DNA of 64,000 nt from DATJFQ01 sp035495555 (GTDB taxonomy: Bacteria; Acidobacteriota; Vicinamibacteria; Vicinamibacterales; 2-12-FULL-66-21): assembly GCA_035495555.1 (NCBI GenBank), contig DATJFQ010000109.1:1-64000 (forward strand), in the 5' to 3' direction. The translations under genes and the position numbers were made by a program. The notes under the pieces are model-generated. The model was not told the DNA's origin. It worked only from the letters and a program-made list of their open reading frames with translations, and ran no database searches. This document shows positions 24,783 to 32,907 of this stretch, one piece after another; position 1 is the stretch's first letter, and each line of letters opens with the position of its first letter.

Positions 24783-26678
24783 ATGCCCGAGCGTTCGCTC
24801 TCCGTGGTCGTCTTTTCGGGCGGCCGCGGATCGTCGGTTCTCTCCCGGGAACTCATCGCCAATCCCCGCATCGATCTCACGCTGGCCATCAACGGCTACG
24901 ACGACGGGATGTCGACGGGAGAAGTGCGGCGGTTCCTCGGGGATGCGCTCGGGCCGTCCGACTTCCGCAAGAACGCGTCGCACCTCGCGAGGGCCCTGCA
25001 CACCTGCGACGAGGGCGTCATCTCGCTGCTCGATCGACGGCTGCCGGACGGCACGACGGCGGCGGCGGCGATTGCGGAACTGGCGTCCGTTTCAGGCGAG
25101 GTCGGCGTCCGGATCGCCGCGTTTATCGACGAATTGCGGTCGAGCGGCAAGCCGTTCGATTTCGCCGACTGCGCCCTCGGAAACCTTGCGTTTGCCGGGT
25201 CCTATCTCCGCTGCGGGCGACAGTTCAACCTGGCGGTCGACGACTACTGCGCGCTGCTGAACCTGCCCGCAGGACTCGTCGAGAACGTGTCGGACGGGAC
25301 GAACGCATTTCTCGTCGCGATCGATCCGGACGACGCCCTGCTCGCGAGCGAGGCGGACATCGTGGATGCGAACCGGCGCAACCGCATCAAAGACATTTTC
25401 CTGCTCGCCCAACGGCCTGCGCCCGAGGACATCGCCGCGATTGCAGCGCTCCCGCGCGAACAGGTAGCGGCGTGGCTGAGCGGGCGCGAACGCGAGATTC
25501 CGGTGAATCCGCGGCTGGTCGAACGCGTCGCCAACGCGGATCTCATCGTCTACTCCCCCGGAACCCAGCACTCATCGCTCTTTCCGTCGTACCTGACGCA
25601 TGGTTTGAGCCGTGCGATCGCGGGCAATCTGCGCGCGCTCAAGCTGCTCATCACGAACATCCAGAGCGATGCGGAACTCGTCGACGCGACGGCCGTCGAC
25701 ATCGTCCAGCGCGCCGTGTATTACCTCCGCGAAAAAGGGCGGCTGCCCATTTCCACGCCGTTCCTCATCACGCATTATCTGTTCAATGATCCGCGCGGCG
25801 GCCGCGAGGAAGTGCCGTATGTGCCGCTCGGACGGCTCGATGCGCTCGAGGATCCGCGGCTCGTGCGCATCAGCAATTATGAAGACGGCGTGACCGGGCG
25901 CCACGATGCCGCGAAGGTCCTGACCCCGTTCCTGCAATCGTTTCTGGCGGCGCCGGCGAAGCAGCGGATTGCGGTGCTGCTGCAGGACAGCGGGTCGCGC
26001 AGCAAGGTCACCCAGACGCTGCTCGAGCTCGTGCGCGCCGGCCTCGCGCAGGCGCCTGCCGCGACCGAAGTCTTCTACGGCGGAACGGAAAAGATCGAAG
26101 AGGAGTTCACCGCCCGGTTTCCGTTCCCGGTGCACTATCTCGGTCCTGACGCGCAATCGGACGCTCGATTCCAGGAGGCGCTCGTCCGGGATCGCTTTGA
26201 TTACGCGGTGCTCTTCGAATCGTCCGGCATGTACAACGGCGAAGATGTCGTCACGATCGTGGCGCAGCTCGCGTCGGGACGGCTCGATGCCGTCTGGGGC
26301 AGCCGTCGATTGTCGATGCGCGACATCGATGCGTCACTGCGGCTGCGGTACCGGCACAAAACCGGGCTGCGGGTCGCGAGCGCGATCGGGAGCCATGTTC
26401 TGAGCGCGGCCTATCTTGCGCTGTACGGACGGTACATCTCGGATACCCTTTCGGGCGTGCGCGGCATCCGGGCAGCGTTCGTCGCCTCGCCTGCACTCGA
26501 CCTCAGCGACAAACGCTTCAACCAGCGGCTGCTGTCTCGCCTGCTCCGCGAGCGGGCGGAGATCCTGGAGACGCCGGTGCGCTTCTACGCCATCTCGCCG
26601 GAACGCGTCAGGCGGACGACGGTCGGGGAGGGGATCGCGTCGCTCGCCAGCATCCTCTGGTGGCGTATCAGGTACTAA
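24783..26678 (+). CDS. CofD/YvcK-like domain fused to a GT2-like domain
   Basis: 631 residues. Residues 1 to about 330 are CofD/YvcK-like (2-phospho-L-lactate transferase superfamily): VVVFSGGRGSSVLSREL replaces the usual SGGTG loop, INGYDDGMSTGEVRRFLGD follows, and LIVYSPGTQHSSLFPSYL is the second nucleotide-side motif. Residues about 395-631 resemble the second half of a DPM1/GT2 enzyme: LFESSGMYNGEDVVTIVAQL, VWGSRRLSMRDID, LYGRYISDTLSGVRGIRAAF and a C-terminal VRFYAISPERVRRTTVGEG. The GT2 nucleotide-binding half (P-x-Y-N-E, D-D-x-S) is missing or replaced by IAVLLQDSGSRSKVTQ. The fusion suggests that a phosphoryl or nucleotide transfer and a recognition step are linked. The substrate is unknown. 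Confidence 0.75.
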   Translation: MPERSLSVVVFSGGRGSSVLSRELIANPRIDLTLAINGYDDGMSTGEVRRFLGDALGPSDFRKNASHLARALHTCDEGVISLLDRRLPDGTTAAAAIAELASVSGEVGVRIAAFIDELRSSGKPFDFADCALGNLAFAGSYLRCGRQFNLAVDDYCALLNLPAGLVENVSDGTNAFLVAIDPDDALLASEADIVDANRRNRIKDIFLLAQRPAPEDIAAIAALPREQVAAWLSGREREIPVNPRLVERVANADLIVYSPGTQHSSLFPSYLTHGLSRAIAGNLRALKLLITNIQSDAELVDATAVDIVQRAVYYLREKGRLPISTPFLITHYLFNDPRGGREEVPYVPLGRLDALEDPRLVRISNYEDGVTGRHDAAKVLTPFLQSFLAAPAKQRIAVLLQDSGSRSKVTQTLLELVRAGLAQAPAATEVFYGGTEKIEEEFTARFPFPVHYLGPDAQSDARFQEALVRDRFDYAVLFESSGMYNGEDVVTIVAQLASGRLDAVWGSRRLSMRDIDASLRLRYRHKTGLRVASAIGSHVLSAAYLALYGRYISDTLSGVRGIRAAFVASPALDLSDKRFNQRLLSRLLRERAEILETPVRFYAISPERVRRTTVGEGIASLASILWWRIRY

Positions 26679-26686
26679 GCGCTGCT

Positions 26687-26807
26687 TAACTCCCAATTCC
26701 CAACTCCCAATTCCCAGGCAATCGAGGCGCGAATCCGGGCAGAAGCGGGAAAAAGCGACGATCGCGCATTGAATTTTTGGGCGTTGGGAGTTGGGAATTG
26801 GGAGTTA
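26687..26807. repeat. Inverted heptad arrays with perfect 23-nt arms
   Basis: 26687-26709 and 26785-26807 are exact reverse complements, built from AACTCCC/AATTCCC units, with 75 nt between them. They lie between the CofD-GT2 fusion and a lipoprotein gene on the same strand. They belong to the same family as 5789-5816 and 9228-9340. Confidence 0.9.
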
Positions 26808-26861
26808 TCGACATTCGCCATACTGGTGCGGAGCACAGACAGGGCGCTCGCGACCCTGTAA

Positions 26862-26867
26862 TATACT
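26862..26867 (+). promoter_or_regulatory. -10-like box close to the SGNH hydrolase start
   Basis: TATACT lies 10 nt before ATG 26878 with no Shine-Dalgarno in between. It is one of several starts in the window with this layout. Confidence 0.45.
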
Positions 26868-26877
26868 CGGCCGTCGG

Positions 26878-27900
26878 ATGACCCTGCGAAACCTGACGCC
26901 CGTGGTGTGTCTCGTCCTGCTCGCCGGCTGCGGCGGTCATAAGTCTCCCGGAGGTCCCACCGCGAACCCGCCGCAGATCACCTGCCCCGCTGACATTTCG
27001 ATTCGCAGCGTTGCCACGCCGTCGCAGGCCGTGACCTTCGATGCACCGGTTGTCACCGGCGGCGCTCCGCCCGTGCAGACAACGTGCACCCCGGCGTCCG
27101 GCTCGAACTTTCCCCTCGGGGCGACAACCGTGAACTGCACCGCCGCGGACAATTCGGCGCGAACGGCGATGTGCTCGTTCAACGTGACGCTCTCCGGGTT
27201 CTCGCTCGGGCTGACGAAATACGAAGCGTTCGGCGACAGCTTGACGGCCGGCGAGACGGGACGCAGTTTCATCTATGCTCCGCTGTTCGACGACACGGCC
27301 AACGCATATCCGACGAAGCTGCAGGCAGACTTCGAAAGCGTCTATCCCGGTCAGGGAATCGTGGTGATCAACAAGGGACACAACGGCGACAAGATCGAAC
27401 AGATCGACCAGACGATCCGTGACGTCGTCCCTCGCGATCGCCCCGACGCGGTGCTGATCCTCGGCGGTTACAACGACCTCGGCGACGGCGGCTGCAGCGG
27501 CGGCCAATCCACGACGCGGTCCTGCCGCGACGCGATCACCGCCGTCGGTCTTGGAGTACGCGACTGCATCCGCCACACACGGGAAGCGAATGCCGGCGTG
27601 CAATTCATCTTCGTGAGCACGCTCACGCCGCCTGGACTGACAGGGTCGCTCCGCGGCGACGTGAACGCGATTACTCAGGCGAACGCGCAGATTCGCCAGC
27701 AGGTTGCCGCCGGCGGTGCCGTGCTCGTTGATTCGTTCGCGGCCTTCCAGGGCCACGAGGCGGATTACATCAACGTCGACGGATTGCACCTGACTCCGGC
27801 GGGATATCAGGCGCTGGCCGATGCGTTCTTCGCCGCCATTCAGGCGACGGTGCCGCAGACGCCGCTTGCACACCGCTTCGTTCGAAAGCCCGGCACGTAA
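26878..27900 (+). CDS. Lipoprotein with HYR-like domain and SGNH/GDSL hydrolase
   Basis: 340 residues. The signal MTLRNLTPVVCLVLLAGCG ends in lipobox LAGC. Residues about 35-105 resemble a hyalin repeat (HYR): ITCPADISIRSVAT, VTFDAPVVTGGAPP, FPLGATTVNCTAADNSA. The SGNH hydrolase domain follows: block I FGDSLTAG (nucleophile Ser), block III GGYNDLG (oxyanion Asn) and block V DGLHLTPAGY (catalytic Asp and His), all present. Such enzymes remove acetyl or other acyl groups from glycans and lipids. At the cell surface it may trim O-acetyl groups put on by the acyltransferase at 3770, which is only a guess. Its stop overlaps the next start (TAATG). Confidence 0.88.
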   Translation: MTLRNLTPVVCLVLLAGCGGHKSPGGPTANPPQITCPADISIRSVATPSQAVTFDAPVVTGGAPPVQTTCTPASGSNFPLGATTVNCTAADNSARTAMCSFNVTLSGFSLGLTKYEAFGDSLTAGETGRSFIYAPLFDDTANAYPTKLQADFESVYPGQGIVVINKGHNGDKIEQIDQTIRDVVPRDRPDAVLILGGYNDLGDGGCSGGQSTTRSCRDAITAVGLGVRDCIRHTREANAGVQFIFVSTLTPPGLTGSLRGDVNAITQANAQIRQQVAAGGAVLVDSFAAFQGHEADYINVDGLHLTPAGYQALADAFFAAIQATVPQTPLAHRFVRKPGT

Positions 27901-29249
27901 TGCCGGACGGCCGGCGCCCCGCGGCGGAGAAGTGGATTGCCGCCGGGGTCTTCGCCGCCATGTTCCTTGTCTACAACGCGAACGGCCGCGAAATCGGCAG
28001 CTACGACAGCCGGCCGACGGCGCTCGCTGCCCGCGAACTGCTCGTTCGAGGGACGCTGCGTCTCGACCAGCCGGTCGCCGTCACGCCGGAGTACGCGACA
28101 CGCTGGGGATTCATTCGCGATCGGTTCGGCCATTTCCGCTCGATCTACTCCCCCGTCCCGGCACTCATCGCTGCCGCCATTGCGTGGCCCGCGTGGAAGG
28201 CAGGTCTCATCGATGTTCAGGCGCCGCTCGGGCCGCCCCTCCTCGCGAAGATCGCGGCCTCGAGCTGCGTGGCGCTCGCCGTCGCCATCGCGTATTTAAC
28301 CGCGCGCAGAACGTTGTCGCGCGGTCTGGCGCTGCTGACAGCGGCAGGGCTCGGACTCGGCACCGGTTATTGGAGTTCCGCCAGCCAGACGCTGTGGCAA
28401 TCGGAAACGGCCGCGCTCGGCCTTTCGTGTGCGGTTTTCCTGATCGGAGTGGAGTCGGGCCGTCACGAACTCCTCAGGGGCGCCGCCGTCGGCGCTGCCC
28501 TCGCACTGGCCGCGACCGCGCGCCCGCAGCTCGCGCCGACGATCGTCGTTCTGCTCATCGGGCTCGCATGGCGGAGATCCGCGTCGGCCGTGATTGCCTC
28601 GTCGGTGGCGGCGATAGCGGTGGGAGCGCTGATGGTGACGAACGTGCGCTGGTTCGGCCATCCGATGGGCGCGCTTCCGTTGCTGACGGAGGTCAACGCG
28701 GAAATTCACGCGACCGGATCGACCTTCGCCGTGTGGAACGACGGCTACGTCGGATTACTCGTCTCGCCGAGTCGTGGACTGATCGTCTTCAGCCCGGTTG
28801 TCCTCGTCGCGTTCGCCGGAATCGGCGCGGCGGTCAGGCGAGGGCCGCGCCGCTCGGAACTCTGGTGCGTGATGGCCGCGGCTGCGCAGTTCGTGTTGTA
28901 CGGAAGTTACTCCGTGTGGTGGGGCGGCCACACGTTCGGTCCCCGTTATATGCTCGACGTGCTTCCGTTGCTGGTCCCCCCGGCTGCCCTCGCCCTTTCA
29001 CGGCTCCGCTCGCCTGCCTTCGGCGGCCTCGCGGCGCTTGCCCTCGCGTGGTCCATCGTCGTCGCGGCCACGGGGGCGTTCTGTTACCCGAACGACGCGT
29101 GGAATACGAATCCCACAGACGTCGATCGGGACCACGGGCGCCTCTGGTTGGTTTCAGACAGTCAGATTGAACGCTGCTGGAGAGCCGGACTCAGTCCGCA
29201 AAACTACAGGCTGGTGAACCGGTTGGCCTTCCGGCAACCGGACCGGTAG
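27900..29249 (+). CDS. Polytopic membrane protein, GT-C-like
   Basis: 449 residues, start overlapping the SGNH hydrolase stop. About ten hydrophobic segments. The first loop has NGREIGSYDSRPTALAARELL, then FRSIYSPVPALIAAAIAW, as in predicted GT-C proteins where an acidic residue in the first loop is the donor site. YGSYSVWWGGHTFGPRYMLDVLP is a segment often seen in such hypothetical membrane proteins. Most of the C-terminal loop is short. Catalysis is not shown. The gene ends just before the heptad array at 29270. Confidence 0.65.
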   Translation: MPDGRRPAAEKWIAAGVFAAMFLVYNANGREIGSYDSRPTALAARELLVRGTLRLDQPVAVTPEYATRWGFIRDRFGHFRSIYSPVPALIAAAIAWPAWKAGLIDVQAPLGPPLLAKIAASSCVALAVAIAYLTARRTLSRGLALLTAAGLGLGTGYWSSASQTLWQSETAALGLSCAVFLIGVESGRHELLRGAAVGAALALAATARPQLAPTIVVLLIGLAWRRSASAVIASSVAAIAVGALMVTNVRWFGHPMGALPLLTEVNAEIHATGSTFAVWNDGYVGLLVSPSRGLIVFSPVVLVAFAGIGAAVRRGPRRSELWCVMAAAAQFVLYGSYSVWWGGHTFGPRYMLDVLPLLVPPAALALSRLRSPAFGGLAALALAWSIVVAATGAFCYPNDAWNTNPTDVDRDHGRLWLVSDSQIERCWRAGLSPQNYRLVNRLAFRQPDR

Positions 29250-29269
29250 TGCCATTCAGACTGAAACCG

Positions 29270-29346
29270 GAAACTGGCACCTGGAAACTGAGAACTGGAC
29301 ACTGAGAACTGGCGACTGAGAACTGGCGACTGGGAACTGGCGACTT
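29270..29346. repeat. Eleven consecutive 7-nt units between convergent genes
   Basis: GAAACTG, GCACCTG, GAAACTG, AGAACTG, GACACTG, AGAACTG, GCGACTG, AGAACTG, GCGACTG, GGAACTG, GCGACTT: eleven heptads with an almost constant NNNACTG frame and no slip. The array fills the 99-bp space between the convergent stops at 29249 and 29349. No hairpin or T-tract is present. Confidence 0.92.
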
Positions 29347-29348
29347 CT

Positions 29349-30329
29349 CTAAGCACCGACGACTTCGCGAGGCCGTGACGGCTTATCTTCAAGCACCTCG
29401 CGGATCACGTAAATCGGCTTGTCCTGCGATTCGTGATATGTGCGGGACAGCATTTCAGCGAGCAGGCCGGTCATCAGCAGTTGCACGGCGGTGAGAATCA
29501 TCACGATTCCAACGAAGAACAACGGGCGGTTCGCGGACTGATAGCCGAAGAAGCGCTGGTAGGTCACCCAGGCGCACGCGAGCGTCCCGACAAATCCGAG
29601 GAGCAGGCCGACGCCGCCGAACATCTGCAGCGGACGCGTCGAGTAGCTGCTCAAGAACTTCACGGTGAGCAGATCCAGGATCACGCGGAAGGTGCGCGTG
29701 ATGCCGTATTTCGATTTGCCGTGGATCCGCGCATGATGGGTGACGACCTGTTCACCCATGCGGACGCCGAACTCGCTCGCGATTGCCGGCAGGAACCGGT
29801 GCATTTCGCCGTAGAGCCGCATCGGCTTGACGACTTCCGAGCGGAATACCTTCAGCGAACAGCCGTAATCGTGCAGCCGCACGCCGGTCGTCCTCGAGAT
29901 AATCGTGTTCGCGATCATCGACGGCAGGCGGCGATTGAGGAACGGATCCTTCCGATCTTTCCGCCACCCGCAGACGATGTCCAGGCCTTCACGTTCGGCG
30001 CGCTCAATCATCGGCAGGATGTCCGACGCATCGTTCTGGAGATCGCCATCCATCGTGACGATGTAGCGGCCGCGCGCGTGCGCGAACCCGGCGGAGAAGC
30101 CGGCGGTCTGTCCGAAGTTGCGGCGGAAACGAATGACGCGGACGCGCGAATCGTCCGCGTGCAGGGCTGCGAGCCGCTGAAACGTGTCGTCGGTGCTGCC
30201 GTCGTCGATGCAGAGGATCTCGTACGAGCGGCCGGACCGCGCGAGCGCAGCCGTTATGCGCCCGTAGAGCTCGCCGACGTTCGGCGACTCGTTGCGCATC
30301 GGCACAATGACGGAGATATCTGGAAACAT
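29349..30329 (-). CDS. GT2 polyprenyl-phosphate glycosyltransferase with C-terminal TM pair
   Basis: 326 residues. GT-A domain: ISVIVPMRNESPNVGELY, LCIDDGSTDDTFQRL, RNFGQTAGFSAGFAHARG and the metal-binding MDGDLQND. The C-terminal part has two membrane segments (FGGVGLLLGFVGTLACAWV and FFVGIVMILTAVQLLMTGL) and a short tail. This is the ArnC/GtrB/DPM-type layout, making undecaprenyl-phosphate-linked sugar on the cytosolic face. RPLQMFGGVG is the usual entry into the first membrane helix. It is the best candidate in the window to supply donors to the GT-C enzymes. Confidence 0.92.
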   Translation of the reverse strand: MFPDISVIVPMRNESPNVGELYGRITAALARSGRSYEILCIDDGSTDDTFQRLAALHADDSRVRVIRFRRNFGQTAGFSAGFAHARGRYIVTMDGDLQNDASDILPMIERAEREGLDIVCGWRKDRKDPFLNRRLPSMIANTIISRTTGVRLHDYGCSLKVFRSEVVKPMRLYGEMHRFLPAIASEFGVRMGEQVVTHHARIHGKSKYGITRTFRVILDLLTVKFLSSYSTRPLQMFGGVGLLLGFVGTLACAWVTYQRFFGYQSANRPLFFVGIVMILTAVQLLMTGLLAEMLSRTYHESQDKPIYVIREVLEDKPSRPREVVGA

Positions 30330-30408
30330 TGCGCGACGCCTTACACGCGGCAGAGAGATCGAGCCGGAAAGAGCTGCAGCCGCATGACAGGCTTGTTAAA
30401 CGCTTGAA

Positions 30409-30999
30409 TTATAAGCCCTTCCTGCGACTCCACCAAATCCAGCCTAGGCCTCCCGCGAGCGCGAGCGCCGAGACGATCAATCCGGCAGCCATGGCGTGGG
30501 TCTTCACCCAGTTCCCCGCCGCTTCGCCATAGAAAAACGCGAGCAGCGCCTCGGCGAAGAAACGCAGGAACCGCGCGCCGAACACCGCGGCTGAAAACTG
30601 CGCGACCTGAATCTCAGCAACTCCGGCCAGCAGGATGAAGATCTTGAACGGGGCTGGCGGCGGAAGGAGCGCTGGAATCACGACCGCGAGCACCCCGTGC
30701 TTGCGGATGGTCCGCAGGCCGTTCTCGACGTGTCGCTCCTTGAAGCGTTTCCGCAGAAACGCTTCGCCGCCGGCTCGGGCGATGAAATACAACACCAGGC
30801 ATCCGGCGGTCGATCCGAGCGCGGGCGCAAACGCGTAATACAGGAGCCGCTCCCGGTGTTGCGTGACCATCGAGATGACCAGCAGATCGCTGACCATCGG
30901 GAACGACAGGAACGACGAATCCAGGAACGTCAGCGCGAACAGCCCGACCCCGCCGGATCCGACGGCAAAGGCCTGGATCCAGAGGACCAGCCGTTTCAT
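30409..30999 (-). CDS. VTT (DedA/SNARE-associated) domain membrane protein
   Basis: 196 residues, four to five membrane segments. FLDSSFLSFPMVSDLLVI is the entry region, and LLPPPAPFKIFILLAGV the re-entrant-loop motif of YqaA/DedA-like proteins. ARFLRFFAEALLAFFYG is a later conserved segment. DedA proteins are linked to lipid-carrier (undecaprenyl phosphate) recycling and membrane homeostasis in other bacteria. A transport role for the C55 carrier would fit the glycan setting but is inferred. Confidence 0.85.
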   Translation of the reverse strand: MKRLVLWIQAFAVGSGGVGLFALTFLDSSFLSFPMVSDLLVISMVTQHRERLLYYAFAPALGSTAGCLVLYFIARAGGEAFLRKRFKERHVENGLRTIRKHGVLAVVIPALLPPPAPFKIFILLAGVAEIQVAQFSAAVFGARFLRFFAEALLAFFYGEAAGNWVKTHAMAAGLIVSALALAGGLGWIWWSRRKGL

Positions 31000-31320
31000 T
31001 TCTTATCGAGGGGCGTTGCCCCTCGAACTCCCCTGCACGCTCTCTCGCGCGCCGCTTCGCCGGCGCGCTCCGTTTCCGCCTTCGCTAAAGCTCCGGCGGA
31101 CGCGCCGAAGCGCCTTCGGCGCGAAGGCGGGCGCCTGGCTCGCTTCGCTGCGCTCGCTCGCTCCTCTCGGTCCGACACCCAATCGTCGACACGACGATCA
31201 CCGCCGCCACTCAGGCTCCCTCGGCATCGTCCCTCGCGCTCCATTGCGGCCGATCGCTGCTCCTCTGCCCGACACGCGTTCATCCAGCTTACGAGTGTAG
31301 ACTAAACGCGTTTGTTGCCT
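31000..31320. other. Intergenic stretch of dispersed GC-rich palindromes, no gene
   Basis: This stretch of over 300 bp holds no credible gene. It has a hairpin at 31007-31025 (CGAGGGGC-GTT-GCCCCTCG), a second at 31103-31121 (CGCCGAAG-CGC-CTTCGGCG) and a GCTCGCTTCGCTGCGCTCGC-like run near 31135. The GTT-looped hairpin shares its GGGCGTTGCCC core with 9437-9453. These look like non-coding palindromic elements. No transposase is near. Confidence 0.6.
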
Positions 31321-31362
31321 GCCGTCAGCCGTGGGCCGTGGGTCGTCAGCCGTTGGCCGTTG
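31321..31362 (+). repeat. Six-unit heptad array at the 5' end of a membrane-protein gene
   Basis: GCCGTCA, GCCGTGG, GCCGTGG, GTCGTCA, GCCGTTG, GCCGTTG: six 7-nt units in unbroken phase. The open frame of the GT-C gene continues upstream through this array, but the true start is probably at or after its end. Confidence 0.8.
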
Positions 31363-32838
31363 TTGATAGCCGTGGCGGTCGCGGCCGCCGGCGGCCTGGC
31401 CGCACTTCATTACCATCATCTCGGGCTGACCCTCTCCCACTACGATGCGCGCGCGCACCTCGTCGTCGCGCGCCGCGTGTTCGACAGCCTGACGCCCGGC
31501 TGGCAGCAGGTCGGCGCCGTGTGGCTGCCGCTGCCGCACCTGCTCAACATGATTCCCGTGCAGGTCGACTGGCTGTATCGAACGGGCGCATCCGGCATCG
31601 CGATCTCGGTCCTCTCGATGGCGATCGCGGCGGGATCGGTCGCGTGGATCCTCCAGCGCATCACCGGGTCGCTCGCCGGGGGGCTCACCTGCGCGGCGCT
31701 GTTGATGCTGAATCCCGACGTGCTGTATCTGCAGAGCACGCCAATGACCGAGCCGCTGCTGTTCGGGACGACGTTCCTGGCCGTGGCGTTGATAGCGGAG
31801 TGGGCGGGTCCGCCTTCGCCGCTTCGCGGCTACGGCGGGACGGCGCCTCGCTCATCGCTCGGCGCCGGCTGGGCGTGTGTTGCCGCGGTGCTCACGCGCT
31901 ACGAAGCGTGGCCGATCATTGCCAGCGCCATCGGGCTTGCGTTTCTCGTGCGGGTGCGTCGCGGCGAACCGGCAATCGAAGCCTGGAGGAAGGTGCGCGG
32001 GTTGGCGCTCTATCCGCTGTGGGCCATCGCGGCGTTCCTCGTGAACAGCAAAGTCACCGTCGGCGCATGGTTTGTCGACAGCGGGTTCTTCGTGGCCGAC
32101 AACCCGGCACGCGGTCACGTGTGGATCGCGTCAACGCAACTCTGGGACGGTCTGCAAACGCTCATCGGCTCACCGCTGGCGTGGTGCGCGTGGCTGGCCA
32201 TCGCCGTGATCGTCACCGCCGCCATCGCCAGACGTGATCGCGCCGCGCTGCTCATTGTGCTCGCGCTTGCCGCATCGGCGATCCTGCCCTGGGGGGCGTA
32301 CTTCAAGGGACATCCGTTCCGGATTCGGTACGATGTGCCGCTCGTCGCGGCGGCGGCCGCACTGATCGGGGCGGCCGTCGCGCTGCTGCCGCGTGCGTTA
32401 CGCGCTCCTGCCGCCGTAATCGTTCTCGGGATCGCTGTCTGGGATGCGCACCCGCTCGATCGCAACGCGCCGATGGTCGTCGAGGCGCAGCTCGACGCCA
32501 GGAACACCGTCGCACGCGGCGCCGTCACCGGCTATCTGCAACAACACTGGGACGGCAGCCCGATCCTCATGAGCATGGGGTCCCTCGGACACTACATGCA
32601 CGACCTCGCCTATGCCGGTTTCGACGTGCGCGATTTCCTGCACGAGGGCAACGGAGAGATCTGGAAGGCCGCCGTCGGCCACCCGCAGCCCTACGTCAAG
32701 TGGATTGCGGTCGAAGAAAAAGCTGAAGGCGGCGACGTGCTGTATCGCCAGGGAAAATTGGATCCGCGCTTTTTCGCAGGTTACGAATGCGTGGCGCAGG
32801 GCGGTAACGTGGCGCTCTACGAACTGCGGCGCCAGTGA
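31360..32838 (+). CDS. GT-C-like polytopic membrane glycosyltransferase
   Basis: 492 residues if translation starts at TTG 31360; TTG 31312 upstream or GTG 31372 are alternatives. The upstream codons are a heptad array and no ATG exists. The first loop has GLTLSHYDARAHLVVARRVFD with a Tyr-Asp-Ala-Arg motif seen in predicted mannosyltransferases of the GT-C superfamily. STPMTEPLLFGTTFLAV and VLTRYEAWPIIAS follow. Residues PPSPLRGYGGTAPRSSLGAG, mid-protein, are encoded by a GC-rich palindromic stretch (31809-31868) that looks like an insertion tolerated in a loop. The C-terminal ~110 residues form a soluble domain. The stop is followed at once by a long hairpin. Confidence 0.7.
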   Translation: MLIAVAVAAAGGLAALHYHHLGLTLSHYDARAHLVVARRVFDSLTPGWQQVGAVWLPLPHLLNMIPVQVDWLYRTGASGIAISVLSMAIAAGSVAWILQRITGSLAGGLTCAALLMLNPDVLYLQSTPMTEPLLFGTTFLAVALIAEWAGPPSPLRGYGGTAPRSSLGAGWACVAAVLTRYEAWPIIASAIGLAFLVRVRRGEPAIEAWRKVRGLALYPLWAIAAFLVNSKVTVGAWFVDSGFFVADNPARGHVWIASTQLWDGLQTLIGSPLAWCAWLAIAVIVTAAIARRDRAALLIVLALAASAILPWGAYFKGHPFRIRYDVPLVAAAAALIGAAVALLPRALRAPAAVIVLGIAVWDAHPLDRNAPMVVEAQLDARNTVARGAVTGYLQQHWDGSPILMSMGSLGHYMHDLAYAGFDVRDFLHEGNGEIWKAAVGHPQPYVKWIAVEEKAEGGDVLYRQGKLDPRFFAGYECVAQGGNVALYELRRQ

Positions 32839-32897
32839 ATTGCAGATTGCAGATTGCAGATTGTAGATTGCAATCTGCAATCTGCAATCTGCAATTC
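32837..32897. terminator. Perfect 27-bp hairpin of CTGCAAT heptads between convergent genes
   Basis: 32837-32863 and 32871-32897 are exact reverse complements with a 7-nt loop. Each arm is four heptads of GCAGATT / CTGCAAT type. It begins at the stop codon of the plus-strand gene and ends 10 bp before the stop of the minus-strand gene at 32908. It could work as a bidirectional terminator or RNA 3'-end stabiliser, though it is AT-rich and has no T-tract. Confidence 0.85.
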
Positions 32898-32907
32898 GCG
32901 CGAGGCG

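Noticed and set aside
29270..29346. Intrinsic terminator between convergent genes
   Set aside because: No inverted repeat or T-tract can be drawn in the array, so it is reported only as a repeat.
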